The position numbers and the translations under genes were made by a program. The notes beneath the pieces are model-generated. The model saw only the letters and a list, made by a program, of their open reading frames with translations. It ran no database searches and was not told where the DNA came from. Below are positions 53,591 through 62,968 of a DNA stretch of 64,000 bases, piece by piece (position 1 is the stretch's first letter; the number at the start of each line of letters is the position of its first letter). This stretch comes from Polyangium jinanense (GTDB lineage Bacteria; Myxococcota; Polyangia; Polyangiales; Polyangiaceae), in contig NZ_JAGTJJ010000011.1 of NCBI RefSeq assembly GCF_028435365.1, positions 62,001 through 126,000 on the forward strand, in the 5' to 3' direction.

Positions 53591-55135
53591 TCATTTTGTG
53601 TAGCGTTTGTCTCGACGAGCGGCATCGCTCGGGCTGCCGAACTCGACGAGGTAACGCTCGAGGTCGATCTTCTTCAGCGTGTTCGCCGAGCTCATGTAGC
53701 GGACCGTGCCGTAAACAGGCCTTTCGGGGGCCCAGGGGCGGTCGTAGCGGCCGAACGTCCAGAGGATGCCCGAGTACGAGTTCGGGTCGCGGCCGTCGAG
53801 CGCGTATTTGTCGTTGAGATGGATCAGGACGGAAAGGGCCTCGCGCGGGGAGCGAGACCATTCGAGGACACGTTTGCCCCAGAGCATGCGGAGGTAGTTG
53901 TGGATGCGGCCGTCGCGGAGGAGCTCGCGTTGCGCCGCGTTCCAGAGGGGATCGGCCGTGCGTGCGCCCTCGAGCTCGGCGAGGGTGTAGAGGGCCGGGC
54001 GAGGATCGGATTCGTGATCGGCGAGGGTTTTCAGGGCCCAGTCCGGGAGGGAATCGAAGCTTTGCGCGTCGTCGGGCCGAAGGGCGCAGAGGTTCAGGCC
54101 GATCTCGCGCCAGGTGACGAGCTCGTCGAGGAAGGACTCGACGGGCGCGCTCATGCCCCAGAAGCCCTCGCGCTTGCCGCCCGCGGGTTTGGTTTTCTTT
54201 TCGGACCAGTGTTCGAGGCGCTCGAGCTCGGCGAAGATTTCGTGCGTGGAGATGTGACCGAAATGCAGATAAGGCGAGAGGCCGCTCGTGGCGCGGGCGT
54301 CGGGGTCGTTTCGCTCGGTCTCGTAGCGGATGAGGTTCGATTGCAGGAAACGCGCGAGCGCGGCGCGGGCGGCCTCGGGGCCACCCGGAATGCGGGTGAC
54401 GATGGGGACCGTGTGGTCGATCGGGAGCGCGGCGAGCGCCGCGGGTGAGGCGGCGAGGAGATCGGGCGAGGCGGCGGGCCAGCGCGAGAGGAGATCCGGC
54501 GCGAGGAGGTTTTTCGGAGGAACCGGCAAACCCGCGGCGAGGGGATCGGCGAGTGGCCTTCGGCGGAGGTGCGGGAGGAGGTTTTTCTGGAGATACCCGC
54601 GGAACGAGAACGCCGTGGTGAAGACGCGTTCGGGCGCGTGGATCGGGAGGAGGCCATTGGAGTCGACCTGCTCGAAGCGGACGGGAACTTGTTTCGCGGC
54701 CGCGGCGATCATGCGCGGGAGGAAAAATGTGGGGTCATCGTCGGTGACGACGACACACGCGCGGCCGGCGAGCGCAGCGACGAGGCCCTTGCCCGCCCCG
54801 GGGCGCGGTTCGACGTAGGCGTGATGCGTGACGCGGGCCTCCGCGAGGCGGCGGGCATTGTCGGCCATGCCGCGGAGGACGAAGGCGTGAAGGCGATCAC
54901 TCGCGTAGAGATAACCGGCGCGGAGAGCTTCGAGGACGACGAGGGGCCGGCCGAGGGCGCGCGCCCATTCGGCGGCACGTTCGAGGCCGAAGTTGAAATG
55001 GGTGCGCCGCGACGCCGTCATCCAGTAGAGGACGAAGGCCCCGTCCGGCCGGAGTTCCCGGTCGTTCGCCAGGCGCACGCGGTCCGAGGGGACGCGGCTG
55101 TCGGGGAGGAGCGTGTCAGGGTTCGTCATGGCCAT
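53591..55135 (-). CDS. Deoxyribodipyrimidine photolyase, class II
   Basis: A 514-residue FAD enzyme that repairs UV-induced cyclobutane pyrimidine dimers using blue light. N-terminal FVLYWMTASRRTHFNFGLER and the C-terminal segments IHLNDKYALDGRDPNSYSGI and ERPVYGTVRYMSS match class II photolyases, including the FAD pocket. Length is normal. Start is one of two close ATGs (55135 or 55129). Monocistronic, divergent from the S9 peptidase, downstream of the stress-protein pair but on the other strand. Confidence 0.92.
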   Translation of the reverse strand: MAMTNPDTLLPDSRVPSDRVRLANDRELRPDGAFVLYWMTASRRTHFNFGLERAAEWARALGRPLVVLEALRAGYLYASDRLHAFVLRGMADNARRLAEARVTHHAYVEPRPGAGKGLVAALAGRACVVVTDDDPTFFLPRMIAAAAKQVPVRFEQVDSNGLLPIHAPERVFTTAFSFRGYLQKNLLPHLRRRPLADPLAAGLPVPPKNLLAPDLLSRWPAASPDLLAASPAALAALPIDHTVPIVTRIPGGPEAARAALARFLQSNLIRYETERNDPDARATSGLSPYLHFGHISTHEIFAELERLEHWSEKKTKPAGGKREGFWGMSAPVESFLDELVTWREIGLNLCALRPDDAQSFDSLPDWALKTLADHESDPRPALYTLAELEGARTADPLWNAAQRELLRDGRIHNYLRMLWGKRVLEWSRSPREALSVLIHLNDKYALDGRDPNSYSGILWTFGRYDRPWAPERPVYGTVRYMSSANTLKKIDLERYLVEFGSPSDAARRDKRYTK

Positions 55136-55358
55136 GTCCGGACGCGGTTCCCCTAAGCCAGGGACACCCACCCGCAAGGGGCGAGGTTCGGAAGAGGGTC
55201 GCAAAAGCGCCGGACGGTGAAATATACAACATGTGCGGACTACACTTTTTTCGCACGACGCTCGGGACGCCCGGCCGACTCTTGGAGTATGAAGGCGTCC
55301 GTCACACGCACCGGTGGGGAGCGTCCACCTCCGGGTACGCATGAGGGAGGTTTGCCCG

Positions 55359-57506
55359 ATGGCACTCGCGAAGAAGATCGGCCTGTCATTCGTCCTGTCG
55401 CTGCTCGTCGGCGTCGCAGCTTGCGCCGAGACGACGGAATTTCCGCCGCCCGTGACGCCGCCGCCCCCGCCGCCCGCGCGCACGGCCGACGCGACGCCGC
55501 CGCCCGCCGCCGCCGCCGTGAAGGGCCCGGCCGCGCCGCGGGTCGATTCGTCGCTCATCGCGCGCGACGTGCTCTTCGGCAACCCCGACCGCTCGAGCCC
55601 GATGCTCAGCCACGACGGCAAGCAGATCTCGTTCCTCGCGCCCATGGACGGGGTGATGAACGTGTGGGTCGGCCCCGCGGAGGATCCGTCGAAGGCCAAG
55701 CCCGTGACGTCCGAGAAGGTGCGCGCGATCCGCCAATACTTCTGGGCCTACACGAACGACCACGCGCTCTACGTGCAGGACAAGGGCGGCGACGAGAACT
55801 GGCACCTCTACGCGGTCGATCTGAAGAAGGGCGAGACGAAGGATCTCACGCCGATCGACGGGATCGCGGCGCGGCTCGAGGGTACGTCGCAGAAGATCCC
55901 CGGCGAGGTGCTGGTCGGGATCAACGACCGCGACAAGAAGGTGCACGACCTCTACCGGATCGACATCAAGACCGGCGAGAGGAAGCTCGTCTTCAAGAAC
56001 GAGGGCAACTACGCGGGCTTCGTGACGGACGACGATTTCAAGGTCCGTCTCGCGATGCGAAAGGGTCCCGACGGCGGCGACGTGTTCATCGACCCGACGG
56101 CGAAGCCGAAGGAGAAGGGCAAGGAGCCCGAGCCGTACATGACGGTGCCCTTCGAGGACGCCGAGACGACGAACCCCGTGGGCTTCGACGCGGCCGGCAA
56201 GACGCTCTACATGCTCGACAGCCGCGGCCGGAACACGGCGGCGCTCTTCGAGCTCGATTTCGCGACGAAGAAGGCGAAGCTGCTCGTCGAGGACGCGAAG
56301 GCCGACGTGCAGCGCTTCATCGGTCACCCGAAGACCGGCAAGGTGCAGGCGGCGGCGGCGGTGTTCGACAAGCCGACGTGGCAGACGATCGACAAGTCGA
56401 TCCAGCCGGACCTGGAGCTGCTCTCGAAGCTGGGCGAGGGTGACGTGATTATCCGGAGCCGGTCTCTCGACGACAAGCGCTGGCTCGTGGCGCTCGTGCC
56501 CTCGGACGGGCCGGTGAAGTATTACCGGTACGATCGCGACAAGAAGAAGACGGAATTCCTGTTCACGAATCTGAAGGCGCTCGAAGGCAAGCCGCTCGCG
56601 AAGATGCACCCGGTGGTGATCAAGTCGCGCGATGGGCTCGATCTGGTCAGCTATTTGACGCTGCCGAAGGCGTCGGATCCGGAGGTCGATGGTCGTCCGG
56701 ACAAGCCGCTTCCGATGGTGCTCCTGGTGCACGGCGGGCCGTGGGCGCGCGATAGCTGGGGGCTGAACTCGACGCACCAGTGGCTGGCGAACCGCGGGTA
56801 TGCGGTGCTTTCGGTGAACTACCGCGGCTCGACCGGGTTCGGGAAGAAGTTCCTGAACGCGGGGAACAACGAGTGGGCCGGCAAGATGCACGACGACCTG
56901 ATCGACGCGGTGAAATGGGCCGTGGACACGAAGGTCGCGGACGGCGCGAAGGTGGCGATCATGGGCGGGAGCTACGGCGGGTACGCGACGCTCGTGGGGC
57001 TGACGTTCACGCCGGATCAGTTCGCGTGCGGCGTCGATATCGTGGGGCCGTCGAACCTGAAGACGCTGCTCGCGACGATTCCGCCGTACTGGGCGCCGAT
57101 GGTGGCGACGTTCCACAAGCGAATGGGTGATCCCGGGACGCCCGAGGGGTCGAAGCTTTTGGAGGATCGGAGCCCGCTGTCGCACGTGGACAAGATCAAG
57201 AAGCCGCTGCTCATCGGGCAGGGCGCGAACGATCCGCGCGTGAAGCAGGCCGAGAGTGATCAGATCGTGAAGGCGATGCAGGCGAAGAACATCCCGGTGA
57301 CGTACGTGCTGTACCCGGACGAGGGGCACGGGTTCGCGCGGCCGGAGAACCGGATGAGCTTCAATGCCGTGGCGGAGACGTTCCTGGCGCAATGCCTGGG
57401 CGGGCCGGTCGAGCCGGTGGGCGATGACTTCAAGGGGTCGAGCCTGCAGGTGCCGGCAGGTGTGGAGCAGGTGTATGGGATCAGTGAGGCGTTGCCGAAG
57501 AAGTAG
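55359..57506 (+). CDS. S9 family prolyl oligopeptidase-like lipoprotein
   Basis: A 715-residue exported peptidase. Lipobox VAAC, then a Pro/Ala linker. A beta-propeller (about 70-420) precedes the alpha/beta-hydrolase domain (from LPMVLLVHGGPWARDSWG). The catalytic Ser is in GGSYGGYA (about 538), the Asp in GANDPRV (about 623), and the His in DEGHGFARPENR (about 655). This family cleaves peptides, often as dipeptidyl or acylaminoacyl peptidases. ATG 55359 has GAGGGAGG upstream. Ends at a clear terminator. Confidence 0.9.
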   Translation: MALAKKIGLSFVLSLLVGVAACAETTEFPPPVTPPPPPPARTADATPPPAAAAVKGPAAPRVDSSLIARDVLFGNPDRSSPMLSHDGKQISFLAPMDGVMNVWVGPAEDPSKAKPVTSEKVRAIRQYFWAYTNDHALYVQDKGGDENWHLYAVDLKKGETKDLTPIDGIAARLEGTSQKIPGEVLVGINDRDKKVHDLYRIDIKTGERKLVFKNEGNYAGFVTDDDFKVRLAMRKGPDGGDVFIDPTAKPKEKGKEPEPYMTVPFEDAETTNPVGFDAAGKTLYMLDSRGRNTAALFELDFATKKAKLLVEDAKADVQRFIGHPKTGKVQAAAAVFDKPTWQTIDKSIQPDLELLSKLGEGDVIIRSRSLDDKRWLVALVPSDGPVKYYRYDRDKKKTEFLFTNLKALEGKPLAKMHPVVIKSRDGLDLVSYLTLPKASDPEVDGRPDKPLPMVLLVHGGPWARDSWGLNSTHQWLANRGYAVLSVNYRGSTGFGKKFLNAGNNEWAGKMHDDLIDAVKWAVDTKVADGAKVAIMGGSYGGYATLVGLTFTPDQFACGVDIVGPSNLKTLLATIPPYWAPMVATFHKRMGDPGTPEGSKLLEDRSPLSHVDKIKKPLLIGQGANDPRVKQAESDQIVKAMQAKNIPVTYVLYPDEGHGFARPENRMSFNAVAETFLAQCLGGPVEPVGDDFKGSSLQVPAGVEQVYGISEALPKK

Positions 57507-57549
57507 AACGGCCTCAGTCTCTCCCACCTGAAAGACCCTCACCCCCAAG

Positions 57550-57586
57550 CCCCCTCTCCCGCCCGCGGGAGAGGGGGTTTTGTTTT
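57550..57586 (+). terminator. Intrinsic terminator of S9 peptidase gene
   Basis: An 11-bp perfect stem (57550-57560 with 57567-57577, loop GCCCGC) is followed by TTTTGTTTT (57578-57586). Located 43 nt after the stop codon; the T-run abuts the stop of the convergent GH5 gene. Confidence 0.9.
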
Positions 57587-59046
57587 CAGCGAGGGACGAC
57601 CGAGATTTCGACGCGCTCCTGGCCCGCGGTGGGGCGGACGAGCAAGAGGCCCGGGTGCGTGGCGTCGACGCAGCCGTTCGAGAGCTCGACGCGATATCCA
57701 GTCGGGTAATTTCGCTCCGGGACGACGATCTCGGTGACGCCGTTTTCGGCGGGCGCATCGTAGGTGAGGGCGAATCTGCGGGCGGCGGCGTCGTAACGGA
57801 ATGCGGGAGCTTCGCCGGCGACGGCGCGTGCGTAGGGGCGGGCGACGGCGGAGGTGATCGCCGTCGCTTCCTGGCCCTCGTAATCGATGAGGGAGAGGTC
57901 CTCGAAGTTCCAGGTCTCCTTCGAATCGCTGTACTCCCAGTAGGTGAAATGGAGAGCATTGTCGTCCATGGCGTCGTAGACGGCCGTGACGTACTCGCCG
58001 GCGGTCTCGAGGTCCCGCGGGACGCCCGATTCGCCGATGAGGACGGGTATGTTCCATTCGCGGCCCTTGTCCGCCCACCTCGAGAGGTACGTGGACGCAT
58101 TCGAAGGAGCCGGGGTGCCGCCGAAAAGAGCGAGGGAGTCGTACCAGTGGGGCGCGAAGACGAGGCCCTCGCCCTCGGGTTTGTCGAGGTACGTGAACGC
58201 GCCGATCCCGTCGGTGCCGGTGGCGTCGAAGAAGACGAGCGCCGTGGGATCCTTCGCGTGGATGAGGGCCGCCATTTCGGTGTAGAAGGGCGTGAGGACG
58301 GTTTGCTCCCACGTCTTCAGGTCGGCCGTTCCCTGGTGCGGTTCGTTGATGGGCTCGTAGCCGAGGACGCCGGGGCGATTGGCGTGGCGGGCCGCGATGC
58401 GCTCCCAGAGGGCGCGGAACGCGGTGCGAGCGCCGTGTTCGTCGGACCAGAATTTGTCGAAGGCGGCGCGGACGTCCTCGTCCTGGGAGTAGCGGACGAA
58501 CCAGTTGTGGCAATCGTGGTGCGGCTCGGGCGTCGGGAATGGGAGGGTCCAGGCAGGAAAACCGTCGCCGCAATAGACGTCGGAATAGATGTCCTGGTGG
58601 AAGTCGACGATCGTCCAGATGCGGCGCTTCCAGGCTCCGTCGAGGAGGGCGTCGTATCGAGCGAGGAAGGTTTCGTCGTCCATGCCCTGCGAAGGCTCGA
58701 CGGCGGCCCAGACGAACGGGACGCGGAGCGCGGAGACACCCCAGGAAGCGGCACGATCGAGGTATCGATCGAGCGCGTCCTGGAAGTCAGCCTCGGACGC
58801 GAAATCGAAGGGGACGAAGGGCGCGAACTTGCTGCGGCCACCGGCGTTGACGCCGCGGAGGAAGACGATGCGGCCGAGGGCGTCGCGAAGCGTGGTGCCA
58901 GAGGCCACGAGGCGGTGATCCGGAGGCGCAGGGAGCGCGATTTCGCAGCGCGGTGCGTCCGGGAGGGCGGCCGGTTCATCGGTGGGGCCACACGCGAGGA
59001 GAGGGAGGGAAGTGGTGAGGGCGAGGAGAAGGCGAAGACGTTGCAC
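57586..59046 (-). CDS. GH5-family glycoside hydrolase lipoprotein (endoglycoceramidase-like)
   Basis: A 486-residue exported glycosidase. Lipobox LLAC (Cys19). The TIM-barrel has the acid/base Glu in YEPINEPHQG (about 234) and the nucleophile Glu in VLIGESGVPRD (about 337), with IVDFHQDIYSDVYCGDG earlier. The C-terminal domain (about 395-486) is a beta-sandwich-like part. The sequence pattern fits GH5 members such as endoglycoceramidases and cellulases; exact substrate is uncertain. Divergent from the lipoprotein gene at 59131. Confidence 0.85.
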   Translation of the reverse strand: MQRLRLLLALTTSLPLLACGPTDEPAALPDAPRCEIALPAPPDHRLVASGTTLRDALGRIVFLRGVNAGGRSKFAPFVPFDFASEADFQDALDRYLDRAASWGVSALRVPFVWAAVEPSQGMDDETFLARYDALLDGAWKRRIWTIVDFHQDIYSDVYCGDGFPAWTLPFPTPEPHHDCHNWFVRYSQDEDVRAAFDKFWSDEHGARTAFRALWERIAARHANRPGVLGYEPINEPHQGTADLKTWEQTVLTPFYTEMAALIHAKDPTALVFFDATGTDGIGAFTYLDKPEGEGLVFAPHWYDSLALFGGTPAPSNASTYLSRWADKGREWNIPVLIGESGVPRDLETAGEYVTAVYDAMDDNALHFTYWEYSDSKETWNFEDLSLIDYEGQEATAITSAVARPYARAVAGEAPAFRYDAAARRFALTYDAPAENGVTEIVVPERNYPTGYRVELSNGCVDATHPGLLLVRPTAGQERVEISVVPR

Positions 59047-59130
59047 GCGGCGGATGGTAACGGCACCGCGTGGGCGCTGTCACGGCGCGTGATGGGCAGA
59101 GATAGGGTGGCTCTGCTAAGCTCGCGGGGT

Positions 59131-59577
59131 ATGCGTCTCCTCGGTTCGATCGCGGCGGTCCTGCTTCTCTCGGCCTGCAATGGCGGCGCGCAGCCACCCG
59201 GTTCTCCAGAGGCGACGGGCAGCGCGCCGACGGAGACGGCGCCAGGCGGTTCGACGACGGCCGTCCCGCCGATCGCTCCGACCCCGACGACGACCGTGGT
59301 GGTGCCGGTCCCGGACAACACCACGGGAAGCACCCCGATGCCGACGGTCAGCGCGACGAGCACGCCGGACGCGGCCGCGCCGACGAACGGGTCGTGCGGG
59401 GGAAGGACGTGCGGAGCCGGCGAGACGTGCGCGTCGTATTACGGGATCGCCGGGCCGCGCGGGCCGATGTTCCACGAGTGCGTCATCCGCTGCCGGCGCG
59501 GCGCGCCGAACGACGGGTGCCCGTCGGGCAGGAGGTGTTACACGGTCGCGGATGGTCCAGGCGACGTTTGTCGCTGA
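59131..59577 (+). CDS. Cys-rich lipoprotein with Thr/Pro stalk
   Basis: A 148-residue exported protein. Lipobox LLSAC (Cys16), a Thr/Pro/Ser-rich stalk (about 20-85), then a Cys-rich module: CGGRTCGAGETC, HECVIRC, GCPSGRRC and a final Cys. The C..GETC pattern matches the lipoprotein at 37179. Likely surface-anchored with disulfides; function unknown. Confidence 0.7.
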   Translation: MRLLGSIAAVLLLSACNGGAQPPGSPEATGSAPTETAPGGSTTAVPPIAPTPTTTVVVPVPDNTTGSTPMPTVSATSTPDAAAPTNGSCGGRTCGAGETCASYYGIAGPRGPMFHECVIRCRRGAPNDGCPSGRRCYTVADGPGDVCR

Positions 59578-59603
59578 ATACCATTACGTCGAGGTGAATG
59601 CGG

Positions 59604-61091
59604 TCAATCCTCGATCGCGCCGAGGAGCGTGCGGAGTACCTCGGCCTGCGTGCTGAGCGCGGGGTCGTGGTTCGTGCGGGAGAGCGCGGCGAGCGAGTCG
59701 GCCTGGAGCGTGACGACGGGGCGGAGGCCGCCGAGGTCGTCGAAGCGGCTGCCCTGGAAGATGCGGCCGAGGCGCCGGACCATGGCAAGCGCGGAGGCAT
59801 ACGCGATGACGTCGCCGTGCCGAGCGCTGGCGATGCGCTCGACGTTGTCGTCGTACCGGGCGTCGATGGTGCGCGTGGCCGTGTGCCAGGTGCCGGTGGC
59901 GGCGTCGCGATACCGCGCCGAGACGGTGATCTCGCAGGGTTCGCCCGGTACCCACACGGGCATGGCGATGCGGGCAATCTCGGTGCGCGCTTCGCCCGCG
60001 TAGAGGTCGCCGAGGAGGAGGCGGTCGTGGTCCAGCGAAAGCGCGGCGAGGCCGCCCGAGACCTCGAGCACGCGGACGGGCGCAGGGACGGAGTGCACCG
60101 TGAGCTCGACGTCTTCGAGGACGACGTCCCCAGGCGGAGGGACGATCCGAGCGACGGCGTCCTCGCGATCGGCGAAGGATCCGCCAGCGAAGACATCGTC
60201 GCCGAGGGGCGCGAGGTGCGCGACGTCGAGGCGATCGGGCGTGCCGACAGCGGAGATCTGCACGCTGTCGCGGCGCAGGGAGGCGACCTCGTTCGCGAGC
60301 CGGAGGCCGGCCTGCGCGATGCCGATGCCGTCACTGAGGACGAGGACCTGTCCCGCGGAAGGGAGCGCCCCGCCGTCGGCGACCTTCACCCCGACGAACC
60401 CTCGCGCGAGGGCGAGGGCGCCCGCGAGGTCGCGCGTGCTCGCGACGGCAGCGCCGCCGCGCGGTCGTTCGAGGACACGCGTGATCGCGCCGTCGAGCAA
60501 GGTGCGATGCGAGCCCGGCAAGGCAGGGACGACGACACGCGGGCCCGAGGCGTCGATGATGGCGACGCGGTCGCGATCGCCGAGGTCGTCGAGGGCGATG
60601 CGAGCGAGGGGCGCGGTGTTCGGGTTGCGACCGTCGAGCACGATGGCAAGGCGGCGCGGCTCGCGGACGGAGGGTTTGGCGGCGGGGAACGCGTCGGCCG
60701 GGGCGATGGCGTCGATGCGGAGGAGGACCTCGCCGCCCCAGCTCGGGATGAGGGCGTCGCTCGATCGAACGACGACGGCGAGGCCACGGCCCGAGAGCGC
60801 GACGGGGCTCGAGGTCTTGCGCCAGATGCCGTCCTTGGGGACGAGGAAGCCGGTGGGCGGGGTCCAAGGGTCGTTCGGGCTGCGGCGAACGACGGGCTTG
60901 GGGATGTCCGTGACGTCCATGAACTCGACGCCGTTCGCGGTGATGACAGAGGCGCCGCTGCGGCCGCCGGAAGGCGCGAAGACGACCTTGCCGTCGCGGG
61001 TGAGCGCCGGCGGCGCGCAAGCCGACAAACCCACCGTGGAGGCCACCACGAAGGCACCCAGGAACCGGCCCGCTCGCCCGCCCGTGCTCAT
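59604..61091 (-). CDS. Lipoprotein with degenerate VWA domain
   Basis: A 495-residue exported protein with lipobox GLSAC (Cys25). Residues about 150-340 follow the VWA order (LAIVLDGRNPN, then VASTRDLAGALALARGF and VLVLSDGIGIAQAGL) but the first MIDAS Asp-x-Ser-x-Ser is replaced by DGRNPN, so metal binding is doubtful. The C-terminal part (RIAMPVWVPGEPCEITV) is beta-rich, like the gene family of bacterial VWA secreted proteins. Function unknown. Ends 27 nt from the lipoprotein at 59131. Confidence 0.7.
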   Translation of the reverse strand: MSTGGRAGRFLGAFVVASTVGLSACAPPALTRDGKVVFAPSGGRSGASVITANGVEFMDVTDIPKPVVRRSPNDPWTPPTGFLVPKDGIWRKTSSPVALSGRGLAVVVRSSDALIPSWGGEVLLRIDAIAPADAFPAAKPSVREPRRLAIVLDGRNPNTAPLARIALDDLGDRDRVAIIDASGPRVVVPALPGSHRTLLDGAITRVLERPRGGAAVASTRDLAGALALARGFVGVKVADGGALPSAGQVLVLSDGIGIAQAGLRLANEVASLRRDSVQISAVGTPDRLDVAHLAPLGDDVFAGGSFADREDAVARIVPPPGDVVLEDVELTVHSVPAPVRVLEVSGGLAALSLDHDRLLLGDLYAGEARTEIARIAMPVWVPGEPCEITVSARYRDAATGTWHTATRTIDARYDDNVERIASARHGDVIAYASALAMVRRLGRIFQGSRFDDLGGLRPVVTLQADSLAALSRTNHDPALSTQAEVLRTLLGAIED

Positions 61092-61192
61092 CAGGGTTCC
61101 CGTAGGATACGCCAATCGCGTCGGAAAGGGGCGATCGAGCGCGTCGTGACCGCGATGACGCGGGCGTCCGTTCATGGCACAAGCTCGACGCG

Positions 61193-62152
61193 ATGGAGAA
61201 GGCGACGGCGGGCTTCCGCATCGGCGCGGATGAAAACGGCCTGGGACCTCGGCTCGGGCCGATGCTGGTGACGGCGGTGATGGCGCGCGTGACCGAGGAG
61301 GGCGCGGCGCTCGTGGGGCGAAAGCCACGCGGAGGCCTGGCCGAGCGGCTCGGGGACTCGAAGGCGATGGTGGCCTACGGGGACGTGGGTCTCGCGGAGG
61401 CGTGGGCACGCGCGCTGGTGGAGCGAGGCGGAGGGCGCGCAGCGGCGGCACGGACGCCAGACGAGCTCGCGCACGCGATCGCGAGCGAGGATCGAGCGGA
61501 GCTGCGCGCGGCGTGTCCGCCCCACGTGGAGGCGCAGTGCTGGGGCGCGGAGGGGGAGGCGTTCACGGCGCCCGCGGAGCTGGTTCGGACGATCCACGGG
61601 GATCTCGATCGGCTGGAGAAGAAGGGCGTGACGATCGTGGCGGTGCGGAGCGAGGTGCTCTGCGCGAAGCGGCTGAACGAGGGGCTCGCGGCGGGGAAGA
61701 ATCGGTTTCAGATGGATCTGCACGCGATGGAGCGGCTGATCCTGTCGATGCGGAAGGACGCAGGGCAGGACGTGCAAGCGGTCTGCGGGAAGGTGGGCGG
61801 GTTCGGGAAGTACGGCAGCGCGTTCGGGCCGCTCGGCGGGCGGATGCACATGGTGCTGGAGGAGACGCGGGCGCGGAGCGCGTACATGTTCCCGGGGGTC
61901 GGCGAGATCGCGTTCGTGCGGGATGGGGACGCGACGGATCTTTTGGTCGCGCTTTCGTCGATGGTGGGCAAGTGGATGCGCGAGATCCTGATGGGGAGGA
62001 TCGTGCGGCACTACCAGGCGATCGTGCCGGATCTGCGCGGGGCGAGTGGGTACCACGATCCGGTGACGGCGGCGTTCGTGGAGGCGACGCGCGTCACGCG
62101 GAAGAAGCAGCGCGTGCCGGAGGAGTGCTTCGAGCGGAAGGGGGCGGAGTGA
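61193..62152 (+). CDS. RNase HII-like divergent nuclease-fold protein
   Basis: A 319-residue cytoplasmic protein. The N-terminus IGADENGLGPRLGPMLVTAV parallels the RNase HII start G(I/V)DEAGRGPLAGP, with Asp13-Glu14 kept. LGDSKAM (53-59) matches the RNase HII DSK motif. Later DGDATDLLVALSSMVGKWMR (about 244-263) aligns by eye with the conserved GDA...SIVAKVTRD region. At the expected second Asp (IDG) this protein has VCGKVGGFGKYG (197-208), so activity may be altered. It is much longer than RNase HII (about 200). RNA-DNA hybrid processing is an inference. Confidence 0.6.
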   Translation: MEKATAGFRIGADENGLGPRLGPMLVTAVMARVTEEGAALVGRKPRGGLAERLGDSKAMVAYGDVGLAEAWARALVERGGGRAAAARTPDELAHAIASEDRAELRAACPPHVEAQCWGAEGEAFTAPAELVRTIHGDLDRLEKKGVTIVAVRSEVLCAKRLNEGLAAGKNRFQMDLHAMERLILSMRKDAGQDVQAVCGKVGGFGKYGSAFGPLGGRMHMVLEETRARSAYMFPGVGEIAFVRDGDATDLLVALSSMVGKWMREILMGRIVRHYQAIVPDLRGASGYHDPVTAAFVEATRVTRKKQRVPEECFERKGAE

Positions 62153-62155
62153 GGA

Positions 62156-62905
62156 TCAGGAAAGGGCCGCGCTCGCGTCGGGCGCGGTGACGGCGGCGCG
62201 GTGCCAGCGGCGGAGGACGGCGGGGTCGCTGCACTGATCGATCTGCGCTTCGTGGTCGGGGCTGAGCCGGAGGCCACGCGCGGAGAAGACTTCCCGCACG
62301 GAGGCGCGGAGCGTGTGGAGCTCGCCTTCTTCGCGCGCCTTTCGCTGGAGGAGGTTCTTGAGCGTCACGCGGTGGGCGACATTGCGGTCGTAGAGCGCCT
62401 CGACCGGGATCGGATTCGCCAGGATGTTTGACGCGGAGAGCATCTCGCCCGGCAGCAAGGTGCGTGCGCGCGCGCCGGGTTCGTAGACCTCCACCCTGCG
62501 TGGACTGAATAGCCGTACGACCCAGATGATCTTCGTGCCGGCTTCGAGCAGCTCGGCGACCTTCATCTGAAGCTCGTCTTCGTCGTGACCCGTGTCCACG
62601 TACTCGACAGCGAGCAGAGGCGCGCTCTTCAACCAGCCGGGCGCGTCCGGAATGTCGCCGACTGCGATGTCGAGGGCGCGCATCGTACCCGGGTCGGGCG
62701 AGAAGCCGGTGTCCACGCTCGCAGATCGGACAGCAGGGTCGCTGTTGAGCACGGCCGCACCAACGAGTTTGGCCCGTCCACCCCGACCGCCGGCAGGGAG
62801 GCGCTCGATGATGTGTCCGCGCGAGAGCTCGTAGGGATCTCCCGCGCGGACCTGCTCGGCCTTGAACGGCCCGCTCTCCGTAACCTGAGGGGCCATGCGC
62901 TTCAT
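62156..62905 (-). CDS. Uma2 family putative endonuclease
   Basis: A 249-residue protein of the Uma2 (DUF820) restriction-endonuclease-like fold. PD-(D/E)xK-type residues: ALDIAVG (Asp79), LLAVEYVDTG (Glu101) and ELQMKVAELLEAGTKIIWVV (Lys115). Residues 175-249 form a helical C-terminal extension common in myxobacterial members. Biological role of the family is unclear; several were linked to mobile DNA. Ends 4 nt from the RNase HII-like gene stop (convergent). Start at ATG 62905; ATG four codons in is possible. Confidence 0.8.
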   Translation of the reverse strand: MKRMAPQVTESGPFKAEQVRAGDPYELSRGHIIERLPAGGRGGRAKLVGAAVLNSDPAVRSASVDTGFSPDPGTMRALDIAVGDIPDAPGWLKSAPLLAVEYVDTGHDEDELQMKVAELLEAGTKIIWVVRLFSPRRVEVYEPGARARTLLPGEMLSASNILANPIPVEALYDRNVAHRVTLKNLLQRKAREEGELHTLRASVREVFSARGLRLSPDHEAQIDQCSDPAVLRRWHRAAVTAPDASAALS

Positions 62906-62968
62906 GGCTATGATCGTACCACGAGCGCGACGTGCGTTCGGTCAGGAAAAACCCCGACCAAGGCTCGC

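Noticed and set aside
55386..58100. 904-codon minus-strand open frame over the S9 peptidase
   Set aside because: Composition is antisense-like (Arg/His/Leu) and the plus strand encodes a complete peptidase with its catalytic triad.
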